Assembly: GCA_028820935.1 (NCBI GenBank)
Contig: JAPPHZ010000045.1
Location: 1 to 64,000 of the forward strand
Direction: 5' to 3'
DNA: 64,000 nt
Source of the DNA: a bacterium
GTDB taxonomy: Bacteria; Actinomycetota; Acidimicrobiia; Spongiisociales; Spongiisociaceae
Below, piece by piece: positions 8,259 through 16,063 of this stretch; position 1 is the first letter of the stretch, and every line of letters begins with the position of its first letter. The position numbers and the translations under genes are program-made. The notes beneath the pieces were generated by a model. It had not been told where the DNA came from. It made no database searches and saw nothing but the letters and a program-made list of their open reading frames with translations.

Positions 8259-10865
8259 GTGAAGACGTTTGTCAGAGCCTTCGCGTTCTTGGTGTCGAGA
8301 GCCCCATGGGCGGTGGTCATCACCACGCTGGTCCTGTTCGGGATCTTCGGCTACCTCTCCACCCAGGTCGAGATAGGCCAGGGCAACGAGGGCCTCTCTC
8401 CCGACAACCCGGAACTGCTGGCCCAGGACCGGATCAGCGACCTGTTCGGCAGCGACGACACCCAGGAGAGCGTCATCCAGGTGATCGTTCGCAACGAGGG
8501 AGGCGACGTCTTCACCAAGGACGCATACGACGTGGTGACCGCCATTAACTCCATCCTCGAAAGCGAGGCCCTGTCCGAGAACCTCTCGTCCGTTCCCGGG
8601 AGGGGCGCCTCGTTCAGCTACCTCGACCCGGCCATCGACATGGCCGACGAGAGCGGCACCCCTGTGGCCACCGATGAGGACGTGAAGGACCTGTACATCC
8701 AGGCCACCACGGGACCGGAGGCCAATCCGCAGTTCGCCTCGCTGATCAGCCGCAACGGGGACGCTTCCTCGGCCACGGCCCAGGCCGGACTGATACTGAT
8801 ATTCACCGAGGTGCCGGTGGGGCTCGAGGAGGAGGCGTTCGACGAGGCGGTCGAGAACGACTCGGTGGTGGCGGACGCCCTGCGGACGGTACCCACCCCG
8901 GAAGGGTTGGAGGTCATTCCCTTCAGCTTCACGTTGCTGTTCGAAGACAGCGGTGACGCCGGTAGCGAGATCGGGCGGCTGTTCGGGATGGCCGCACTGA
9001 TCATCCTCGTCATTCTCTCGTTCGTGTACTGGCTCAAGCCGCCGGGGCGGGGCGCCCTCATCCAGTCGGGGCGCCGGACCATCGCCGACACCCTGCTCAC
9101 TCTCTTCACCATCTTCGCCGCCATCACCTTCATGCAGGGGATCGGGGTGCTGCTGGAACGGACCGGGATCATCGCCTCGTTCAACACCATCACACAGATC
9201 ATCCCCATCCTGCTCATCGGGTTGGGCGTCGACTACGGGATCCATATCACTTCCCGCTATCGCGAGGAGATCGGCCGGGGACAGGACGTTGACGGCGCCG
9301 CCCGCACCGCCATCGGCACGGTGGGAATAGCCCTGGTCCTGGCAACCGTCACCACCGCCATCGGCTTCCTAACCAACATCTTCAACCCCGTGCCGGCGCT
9401 GAAGGACTTCGGGATCCTGGCGGCCGTGGGGATAGTCGCCTCGTTCGTCCTGACCCTCACCTTCTTCCCGGCGGCCCGCAAGATCCTGGATCGGAGGACC
9501 GAGCGGCGGGGCAGGCTCTCCTGGGCGTTCGTCCGGTTGCTGATCGTGGCCAGGAAGGTGGACCGCACGATCGAATCCAAGGGATCCCTGCCCGTGGCGG
9601 GCATGAGAGCCTCCTCCGAACGCCTGCTGCCTTCCCTGATAGCCCGTACCTCATGGCTGGCGGAGAAGATCCCCGTCGTGATGGTCCTGGCGGCCATGGT
9701 GCTGGGAGGCCTCGGGGTGTGGGGACTTGCCCAGCTGGAGACCCGCTTCTCGGTCACCGATTTCCTTCCCAGCGACGCACCCGGGATCCGGGCGCTGGAG
9801 ATCCTGCAGGAGGAGTTCGGAGGAGGCCTGGGAGAATCCACCCAGATCCTGATCGAGGGTGAGGACCTCTCCAGACCGGAGGTTCACAACGCCCTGGTCT
9901 CGGCCAGTTCGCGACTGAACGAGGTTGAGAACGTGCTGGTGTTCGAGACTCCGAGGGGAACGATCGCCTCCGCCAACTCCCCGATCTCCATACTCAACTC
10001 CCTGAACCGGGGCGGTCCCCAGGGTCCGCCCTCCGAACCGGTCACAGCCGCGATCGGGGCCGCCGGTGCGGGCCGTGATCTCCGGGTTCCCGCCGGCGCT
10101 GACGTCACCCCTCTCTGGGACGCCATGTTCGACGCGGCTCCCCAGCGGGCGGGGGACGTCCTTCACCGAACCGGGTCGGGCTACGACGCCCTGCGTTTCG
10201 ACATCGGCACCCAGGCAGGAGAGACCGGAGCACTGCAACTGCGACAGGACCTCCTGGACAACTTCTCGGAGGTCTCCGACCTGGGGGTCAGCGTGATAGC
10301 CACCTCCACCGGGATCATCACCAACCTGATCGTGAAGGAACTGGCGGACTCGCAGACCACTTCGCTTCTCATCACCCTGGTGGTCGCCACCGTGGTGCTG
10401 ATGGTCAGTTTCTGGTTCGAGAACCGCCGACCCTTCCTGGGTGTGATCACCATGGTCCCCGTTGCGCTGGTGGTGTTCTGGACCTACGGATTGATGTACG
10501 CGACGGGCATTCCCTTCGGACCGGTTACCGCCACCCTGTCGGCCCTGTCGATCGGAATCGGAGTCCCCTACACCATCCACATCGCCCGCCGATTCGGGGA
10601 GGACCGGGTCCGCGAGGAGAGTCTGGAAGACGCCCTCCGCTCGACGTCCCGCCACACCGGCGGCGCTTTGGCAGGGTCCGCATTCACCACCATGGCCGGA
10701 TTCGGGATCCTGATCACTTCCAGGCTCGTACCCTTCCAACAGATGGGACAGGTCACGGTGTACGCCGTCGGGCTCTCGCTGGTGGCAGCCATACTGGTGC
10801 TGCCGTCCCTGCTGGCCCTCTGGGAGAGGTGGCACCTCCGGAGGGAAGCGGCGAGGGCCGCCTGA
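8259..10865 (+). CDS. RND superfamily exporter, MMPL/HAE3 type
   Basis: This is an 868-residue integral membrane protein with the internally duplicated RND layout. It has an N-terminal membrane segment, an exterior domain and a block of five or six membrane segments, and then the pattern repeats. The paired GxxxDY-like motifs are GLGVDYGIHITSRYREE (about residue 322) and SIGIGVPYTIHIARRFGED (about 767). In the second, the Asp is replaced by Pro, so only the first half retains the proton-relay-like Asp. HAE3/MMPL members export lipids or hopanoid-like molecules; the substrate here is unknown. Its TGA abuts the opposing gene's stop as TGATCA. Confidence 0.88.
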   Translation: MKTFVRAFAFLVSRAPWAVVITTLVLFGIFGYLSTQVEIGQGNEGLSPDNPELLAQDRISDLFGSDDTQESVIQVIVRNEGGDVFTKDAYDVVTAINSILESEALSENLSSVPGRGASFSYLDPAIDMADESGTPVATDEDVKDLYIQATTGPEANPQFASLISRNGDASSATAQAGLILIFTEVPVGLEEEAFDEAVENDSVVADALRTVPTPEGLEVIPFSFTLLFEDSGDAGSEIGRLFGMAALIILVILSFVYWLKPPGRGALIQSGRRTIADTLLTLFTIFAAITFMQGIGVLLERTGIIASFNTITQIIPILLIGLGVDYGIHITSRYREEIGRGQDVDGAARTAIGTVGIALVLATVTTAIGFLTNIFNPVPALKDFGILAAVGIVASFVLTLTFFPAARKILDRRTERRGRLSWAFVRLLIVARKVDRTIESKGSLPVAGMRASSERLLPSLIARTSWLAEKIPVVMVLAAMVLGGLGVWGLAQLETRFSVTDFLPSDAPGIRALEILQEEFGGGLGESTQILIEGEDLSRPEVHNALVSASSRLNEVENVLVFETPRGTIASANSPISILNSLNRGGPQGPPSEPVTAAIGAAGAGRDLRVPAGADVTPLWDAMFDAAPQRAGDVLHRTGSGYDALRFDIGTQAGETGALQLRQDLLDNFSEVSDLGVSVIATSTGIITNLIVKELADSQTTSLLITLVVATVVLMVSFWFENRRPFLGVITMVPVALVVFWTYGLMYATGIPFGPVTATLSALSIGIGVPYTIHIARRFGEDRVREESLEDALRSTSRHTGGALAGSAFTTMAGFGILITSRLVPFQQMGQVTVYAVGLSLVAAILVLPSLLALWERWHLRREAARAA

Positions 10866-10868
10866 TCA
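10863..10868. other. Abutting convergent stop codons (TGATCA)
   Basis: The exporter's TGA (10863-10865) and the reductase's stop (TCA on the plus strand, 10866-10868) form the palindrome TGATCA with no spacer. The two convergent transcripts therefore have no intergenic terminator between them. Confidence 0.95.
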
Positions 10869-11894
10869 GGGCAGCAAGCGCAGCACCACCTCGGCGCTGA
10901 GGGGCCGGGCCACGCAGGTGAGCACCACCCCGGCGGCCTGCTCCGCCTCGGCCAGGGCGAACGGGACCCCGGGATCCACCTCGCCGCCCACGACGAGGGC
11001 GCGGCAGGTGCCACACACCCCGGAGCGACAGGCGTAATGGAGCGGCGAGGACGGGCCGCCCAGTGCGTCCAGCAACACGTCTCCGGCGGTAGCCCTCCCT
11101 CCGCGGTCTTGATCCTCCAGGCGTACCAGGGCGCCGTCGTAGGGAGTGGGCGCCCCGTCCCGGTGCGGTGGTTGGTAGTGCTCCACGAGTAGCCGGTCGT
11201 CAGGCGCCCCGAGCGACCGGAGCCGGGCCTCGACGGTGCGGTTCATGCCGGGCGGGCCGCACACCAGGTACCACACGTCCGCGGTGGTCGGTGGTCGGGA
11301 CGTCAGGAACTGATCGACCGCCCGGTGGTCGATGCGCTCGCCCCGGCCGCTGAACAGGCGCGAGAGCCGGAACCGGTCGGCGTAATCTGCGGCCATGGTC
11401 GCCAACTCGCCGGCGGCAATGGCATCCCGCGGCGCCCGGTTGCCGTAGAGGAGATGCACCACCGAACCCCCCTCCAACGCAAGGACACCCCGGATGATGC
11501 CCACGATCGGCGCGATGCCACTACCGGCCGCGAAACAGTAGAGAGTGCGGCGCCTCGCAGTGCTGATCCGCATGTCGAAGCCCCCGGCGGCGGCCGGCTC
11601 CACCTCCACGACGTCTCCTTCCCGGGCGCGTTCGACCAGGTGCCTCGACACCAGGCCGCCAGGGTGGCTCTTCACGGTTATGGCCGGCGGCTGGGCCAGC
11701 TCCGGTGTGGAACTGAGCGAGAATGCCCGGCGGTGCTCCTCCCCGTCCAACATGACGCGGACGATCACGTACCAGCCTGCCGATCCCCCGATCACCTGAT
11801 CCGGATCGTCAAAGATGGCGGTGACCGCGTCGGCGGTCTCCGAGCGGATCCGCGCGATGCGAACGGGATGGGCGGTCCGGTCCTCCGGACTCAA
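10866..11894 (-). CDS. Ferredoxin-type flavin reductase with C-terminal 2Fe-2S domain (PaaE/HMP-reductase-like)
   Basis: The order is flavin-binding barrel, NAD(P)H-binding domain, then plant-type ferredoxin domain, as in reductase components of oxygenases such as PaaE. Visible motifs are RRAFSLSSTP (FAD, about residue 55), AAGSGIAPIVGIIRGVL (about 118), VCGPPGMN (about 212) and the cluster CRSGVCGTCR plus a distal Cys. I chose TTG 11894 because it overlaps the upstream ligase stop (TTGA) and matches where homology begins, giving 342 residues. No oxygenase component is adjacent, so the electron acceptor is unknown. Coupling to a DNA ligase gene is unusual. Confidence 0.85.
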   Translation of the reverse strand: MSPEDRTAHPVRIARIRSETADAVTAIFDDPDQVIGGSAGWYVIVRVMLDGEEHRRAFSLSSTPELAQPPAITVKSHPGGLVSRHLVERAREGDVVEVEPAAAGGFDMRISTARRRTLYCFAAGSGIAPIVGIIRGVLALEGGSVVHLLYGNRAPRDAIAAGELATMAADYADRFRLSRLFSGRGERIDHRAVDQFLTSRPPTTADVWYLVCGPPGMNRTVEARLRSLGAPDDRLLVEHYQPPHRDGAPTPYDGALVRLEDQDRGGRATAGDVLLDALGGPSSPLHYACRSGVCGTCRALVVGGEVDPGVPFALAEAEQAAGVVLTCVARPLSAEVVLRLLP

Positions 11895-12955
11895 CCGACG
11901 ATTTCCGAGAATCCCATCCCCTCCGGCCGGACCAGTTGGTCCATCGTGCAGTCCCGGGGGTTCTTGTCCGGCCGCCAGCGCTCCAGGCGGGTGGCATGCC
12001 GGAACCTGCCTCCCTGGAGATGGTCGTAGCTGATCTGGACCACCAGAGTGGGCCGGATCGGGATCCACTCCATCGAACGCTGTCCCGTCCAGCGGTTCTC
12101 GGATCCCGGGGCGCGTGTGTCCTCGCCGCCGAAGCTCGTCTCGGTGCGGATCCCCTCCAGCACCGGAAGCAGGTCGATGCGTTCCTGGTCGGAGAGCCCG
12201 GACGTGTGGCCGATGAAGTGCAGATTGCCCTCATCGTTGTAAAGACCCAGGAGCAGCGACCCGATCCGGTCGCCCTCCTTGTGGATGCGGTAGCCGCCTA
12301 TCACGCAGTCCGCGTCGCGGCGGTGCTTCCACTTGATCCATGCCCGCTGGCCGGGCTGGTAGGTTCCGCGGGCTCGCTTGGCGATGATCCCGTCACATCC
12401 GGCCGGCTCGAACTCGTGGAACCAGCGAGAGGCCTCGTCGAAGTCTCCGGTGGACGGCGTTAGGTGCCAGGGCGTCCCCAGAGTGCCGACCACTCTCTCC
12501 AAACGCTCGCGACGGATGCGGTAGGGGGCATCCAGAAGGCTCTCGCCGGCATCGGCCAGCAGGTCGAAGGCCACCAGCCGGGCCGGATACTCCTGCGCCA
12601 GCCGGATGATACGGGACTCCGCGGGATGGATGCGCATCTGGAGCATGTCGAACTCGGTCTTGTCAGCCACCACCATGAGGATCTCGCCGTCCACCACCGT
12701 CCCCGGTGCCAACCGGCGCAGAGCAGGCCGGAGTTCGGGGAAGTAGCGCAACAGGGTCTTGCCGTTACGGGAGTCCAGGCGGGGCGGGTCGCCGCTATAG
12801 GCGATCATGCGGAACCCGTCCCACTTCGGTTCGTAGACCCAACCCTCTCCACGGGGCGGCGTCTCCCTGACCCGAGCCATCATGGGCTTGATGGGAGGGC
12901 GGATCCCATAGGAAGGTGAGTCGGTAGGACCATTGCGAGGTGCCATCCCTTCCAT
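11891..12955 (-). CDS. ATP-dependent DNA ligase (LigC/LigD-ligase-domain type)
   Basis: It has adenylation and OB-fold domains of the bacterial ATP-dependent ligases. Motif I is YEPKWDGFRMIAY, whose Lys would carry AMP. Other landmarks are DGEILMV (motif III region), EPAGCDGIIAKRARGTYQPGQRAWIKWK (motifs IV-V) and the C-terminal RPTLVVQISYDHLQGGRFRHATRLERWRPDK. The start is ATG 12955, preceded by GGAGG at 6 bp, giving 354 residues, close to mycobacterial LigC. It could work with the stand-alone LigD-type polymerase at 7049-8047, or in base-excision repair. Confidence 0.9.
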   Translation of the reverse strand: MEGMAPRNGPTDSPSYGIRPPIKPMMARVRETPPRGEGWVYEPKWDGFRMIAYSGDPPRLDSRNGKTLLRYFPELRPALRRLAPGTVVDGEILMVVADKTEFDMLQMRIHPAESRIIRLAQEYPARLVAFDLLADAGESLLDAPYRIRRERLERVVGTLGTPWHLTPSTGDFDEASRWFHEFEPAGCDGIIAKRARGTYQPGQRAWIKWKHRRDADCVIGGYRIHKEGDRIGSLLLGLYNDEGNLHFIGHTSGLSDQERIDLLPVLEGIRTETSFGGEDTRAPGSENRWTGQRSMEWIPIRPTLVVQISYDHLQGGRFRHATRLERWRPDKNPRDCTMDQLVRPEGMGFSEIVG

Positions 12956-13087
12956 CCTTTCCCTCCGATCCTGAAGGTCACTCATCATTGAACACGGCCC
13001 CGGCCTCGTCGGGACGACCGCGATGATAGGAGGGCCGGCCCTCCCCCGAGCACTTCCAACAGGGGTTCCTCGGCGCCGGGTTACTGG

Positions 13088-13116
13088 TTGTAAAATTATT
13101 AAGAGACAAGTAATCT
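13088..13116 (+). promoter_or_regulatory. Candidate sigma-70-type promoter
   Basis: TTGTAA (13088-13093), a 17-bp spacer and TAATCT (13111-13116) lie in an AT-rich patch. Transcription would start near 13123 and read the exported-protein gene, whose GTG at 13157 is preceded by GGGGGAGG. The rest of the 200-bp gap between the divergent ligase and this gene shows nothing else. Confidence 0.55.
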
Positions 13117-13156
13117 TGGGTCGCATCATCAGGAAACCGTCGGGGGGAGGCTGAAG

Positions 13157-13795
13157 GTGGGCCGACAGCCGTACAAACTGGCAGTGCTCGTAGCCGCAGC
13201 TGCCGCATTGGTAGCTGCAGCAGTGGCGGTAACGCTGCTGCAGAGAGAGGGAGATACCGGCATCGTCCACCTGGCGGCTCGCAGTCCTGTGTACCGGTCG
13301 CTGGAGGAACTGGCCACCATCGCGGACCTCATAGTGGTCGGGACGGTCACCGGCGTGGTGGCCCGGGCCGAGGACTACCGCACCACGGACCCGGACCTAC
13401 TCGCCGGCCACGGGCGGGCCGGCCTGGGTCCGAACCCCATCGTGTTCTACGAGATCTCGGTTGGAGAAACGCTCAAGGGCCAGGCCGGCGATTCGGTGTA
13501 CGTAGGACGTATCGACCCCGAACGCGCCATCGTCGTCGATGTCACCCCACTGCGCCCGCGCCAAAAGGTACTGCTGTTCCTCCGCGGCCGGGAAATACCG
13601 GGTCTCCAGTTCACGGGCGCCGGCCTCCCGGTCGGCCAGGCCTCCTACATCGTGCTGGGCATGGACAATGGCGTATTCGACGTCTCGAACACCGGATCGG
13701 TAACCCCGCGGATGCCCGCCAGGTTCGCGGCAGGCACCGTACCGAGCGACCTATACGGGGTGCGGACACGACTTCAGGCCGGCGGCATCGCCTAG
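13157..13795 (+). CDS. Putative exported or membrane-anchored protein, unknown function
   Basis: I do not recognise a family. The 212-residue product has a basic N-terminus and one hydrophobic segment (about residues 8-28, LAVLVAAAAALVAAAVAV) that could be an uncleaved anchor or a signal peptide. After it comes a compact extracytoplasmic domain rich in beta-prone stretches (ADLIVVGTVTGVVA, IVFYEISVGETLKG, KVLLFLRGREI). The IVVGTV...VxETLKG pattern occurs in small secreted actinobacterial proteins of unknown role. It has GTG start, good Shine-Dalgarno, and its own promoter candidate. An interrupted MarR gene follows 32 bp downstream. Confidence 0.75.
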   Translation: MGRQPYKLAVLVAAAAALVAAAVAVTLLQREGDTGIVHLAARSPVYRSLEELATIADLIVVGTVTGVVARAEDYRTTDPDLLAGHGRAGLGPNPIVFYEISVGETLKGQAGDSVYVGRIDPERAIVVDVTPLRPRQKVLLFLRGREIPGLQFTGAGLPVGQASYIVLGMDNGVFDVSNTGSVTPRMPARFAAGTVPSDLYGVRTRLQAGGIA

Positions 13796-13827
13796 GCCCT
13801 ATCACACGCCAACAGAGAGGACCGACC

Positions 13828-14418
13828 GTGATCCCATTCGACCGGAAGCGGAGCGCGAGTACTGGTGCGCGAGTATCGGAGCACGAGACTCGAGACCAGA
13901 ACGAGGACATCATCGACCGGAAGATCCGCAGATGGGAACGAACGCTCCGGGACACCTCCCTGTGGGGGATAGAACCGGCGGCCCGCATCGAGCAGCTGGC
14001 GGCCGACCTGGCGGAGGATATGGACCGGATAGCGATCACCGAGGGCCTCGCCAACCAGGGGGACTAACAGGTGCTGGCACTCCTGCGGAACGCCCAGCAC
14101 CGGGAAGAGTCGGTAACCCCGACCGACGCGGCACAGCAGCTGGGGATGACCACCGCCACCATGGTCAGCCGGGTGGATCGCCTCGAACAGAACGGTTACG
14201 CGCGACGGGTCCGCCACCCGGCCGACCGTCGAGCCGTCAACCTGGTCATCACCCCCGACGGCATAGCCAGTGCCGAACGCATGGTGCGACGGCGCACCGA
14301 GGACCGCAGGAGGCGCCTGGCCGTACTGACCGCGGACGAGCGGAACACGTTGACCATGCTGCTGCGCAAGCTGGCGGAGTGCTGGTCGACAATAGACGAG
14401 CCGCCCCGTTCGGCTTGA
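13828..14418 (+). pseudogene. MarR-family regulator interrupted by an in-frame TAA
   Basis: Codons 1-79 (to 14064) and 81-196 (from 14068) lie in one frame, separated by TAA at 14065-14067. Joined, they form a normal MarR protein of about 196 residues. Helix 1 and the linker (IEQLAADLAEDMDRIAITEGLANQGD) run directly into QVLALLRNAQ, then the winged helix TPTDAAQQLGMTTATMVSRVDRLEQNGYARRVRHPADRRAVNLVITPDG. TAC or TAT (Tyr) at the TAA would restore the usual D-Y/F-x-VL motif. A GTG at 14071 could start a 115-residue product that keeps the DNA-binding wing but lacks the N-terminal dimerisation helix. Confidence 0.82.
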
Positions 14419-14427
14419 AGAAACGTG

Positions 14428-14823
14428 TCAGGCCTCGAGAAAGAAGCCATGGGGGTGCAGATCGGACAGACTGTGGCGCCGTACCTCGCTGCCCTCCCCG
14501 GCCGTCACGACCACCCACTCCACTCCGAACTCGTTCATCAACTGCCGGCAGTTCCCGCACGGGTAGGCGTTGTCCACGCCGTCGGCGTCGACACAGGCCA
14601 CGGCCACACCTTCGATCCTCCGTACGCCCCGGGCCACCGCACCGCTGATGGCGGTCGCTTCCGCGCAGATGGACGACCCGTATGCGGCGTTCTCCACGTT
14701 GGCGCCGCTATGGCGCCGACCTTCGGAATCCACCACCACCGCGCCCACCCGGAACCGCGAATAGGGCGAGTAGGACCGGAGGGCCGCCCGGCGGGCCTCC
14801 GCTGCCAGACAGTCCGTGTTCAT
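14428..14823 (-). CDS. cdd: Cytidine deaminase
   Basis: It deaminates cytidine and deoxycytidine to uridine and deoxyuridine. Zinc ligands and catalytic Glu are plain: NVENAAYGSSICAEATAI (CAE, about residues 52-54) and PCGNCRQLM (about 88). The length is 131 residues, typical of the tetrameric short form. Its ATG overlaps the ftsY stop as ATGA, an odd partner, so it is probably translated by coupling. Functionally it belongs with upp and deoA at 2.9-5.2 kb. Confidence 0.95.
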   Translation of the reverse strand: MNTDCLAAEARRAALRSYSPYSRFRVGAVVVDSEGRRHSGANVENAAYGSSICAEATAISGAVARGVRRIEGVAVACVDADGVDNAYPCGNCRQLMNEFGVEWVVVTAGEGSEVRRHSLSDLHPHGFFLEA

Positions 14824-15812
14824 GCTCCCACCAGGGCGTCCACGAATGACGGGCCGTCGAACGGGAGGAGGTCGCCACTCCCCTCCCCCACACCCACATA
14901 CTTCACCGGCAGCGAGAGCTCATTCTCGATCGCTAGCACCACTCCCCCCTTGGCGGTACCGTCGAGCTTGGTCAGGACCACACCGGTGACTCCGACCCGC
15001 GCGAACCGGCGGGCCTGGGCCAGCCCGCTCTGGCCCGTGGTGGCGTCCATGACCAGCAGGACCTCCGATACCCGATCACCGTCCCGGCCCAGCACGCGGA
15101 CGATCTTGGCCAGCTCCTCCATCAGGTTGTGGCTGGTGTGGAGGCGGCCGGCCGTGTCTACGATCAGCACGTCGGCGCCCCGGGCACGTGCTGCCTGGAG
15201 GGCGTCGTAGGCCACCGACGCCGGATCGGCGCCGCGGGCGCCCGAGACCATGGGGACGGCCAGGCGATCCGCCCAGACCTTGAGCTGCGAGTCGGCCGCG
15301 GGACGGTACGTATCGGCACCCCCGACGAGAGGACTCTTGCCGGCCGCGGCGAGGCGGGACGCCAATTTGGCCACGGTCGTGGTCTTTCCCGACCCGTTGA
15401 CCCCGACCAGGACGATGATCGAGGGGTCTCCGTCCAGGTGGAGAGCCCGGTCGAACCCGGCGAGGCTGCGGTTCAACTCGGCGCGCACCACAGCCCGAAT
15501 CTCATCGGCCCCGGACAGCCCGGCATCGCGGACGGCCTCGACGATCCGCCTCGCCGCCTTGACTCCCATATCGGCGGCGATGAGATCCTCCTCCATCTCT
15601 TTCCAGGGAGCCGCCGATCCCGAGGGCCGGGACCATACGGACTCGAGGTGATCCCGGACCCTGGAAAGGGCAACACCCATGGCGGTTCCCTGGGGGTGCC
15701 GCGCCGGCCGTGCTCTCCGGCGGCGTTTCCCCACCCGGGCCAGAACGACCACCAGCACCAGCAACAAGAGGAGAACAATCCATGCGGCTGCGGAGGCTAT
15801 CGACTCCGGCAT
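14820..15812 (-). CDS. ftsY: Signal recognition particle receptor FtsY
   Basis: FtsY is the SRP-receptor GTPase at the membrane. Walker A is VGVNGSGKTTTVAKLAS (about residue 135), with DTAGRLHTSHNLMEEL and TKLDGTAKGGVVLA. The N-terminus (about residues 8-28) is a hydrophobic Leu/Val helix followed by a very basic stretch (RVGKRRRRARPARH), so the receptor is probably anchored by a real transmembrane segment. At 330 residues it lacks the long acidic domain seen in some bacteria. It lies below smc, separated by a 251-bp gap that contains an inverted repeat. Confidence 0.96.
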   Translation of the reverse strand: MPESIASAAAWIVLLLLLVLVVVLARVGKRRRRARPARHPQGTAMGVALSRVRDHLESVWSRPSGSAAPWKEMEEDLIAADMGVKAARRIVEAVRDAGLSGADEIRAVVRAELNRSLAGFDRALHLDGDPSIIVLVGVNGSGKTTTVAKLASRLAAAGKSPLVGGADTYRPAADSQLKVWADRLAVPMVSGARGADPASVAYDALQAARARGADVLIVDTAGRLHTSHNLMEELAKIVRVLGRDGDRVSEVLLVMDATTGQSGLAQARRFARVGVTGVVLTKLDGTAKGGVVLAIENELSLPVKYVGVGEGSGDLLPFDGPSFVDALVGA

Positions 15813-15851
15813 CTCGATCCCCAGGAAAGCAACCGGCCATGGGACTAGGAG

Positions 15852-15943
15852 GGTGCTGAAAAAGACGGGGATTGGTTGGCCCGCGATGTTCTACCTGGGG
15901 TTTCGTTTCGGGCTATCGGGCCAACGGGACATTTTTCAGTACC
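15852..15943. repeat. 92-bp imperfect inverted repeat, MITE- or terminator-like
   Basis: The outer arms GGTGCTGAAAAA (15852-15863) and TTTTTCAGTACC (15932-15943) match at 11 of 12 positions. The inner arms GTTGGCCCG (15875-15883) and CGGGCCAAC (15917-15925) match perfectly. The unpaired insert is 11 bp on one side and 6 bp on the other. The centre is 33 bp. T-runs follow the inner stem on both strands, so it could also act as a bidirectional terminator. No clear target-site duplication is seen. The rest of the 15813-16063 gap contains no gene. Confidence 0.7.
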
Positions 15944-16063
15944 ATCCTACGGGAGCCATCGGATCGGACCTCTCGATCGCGGACCACTAGGAACGATTCT
16001 ATCCGGCCGGGTCGGCAACTGTTCGTCAGGCGCCAGTGGTAGGAATCCCGGGACCGCTCGCCT

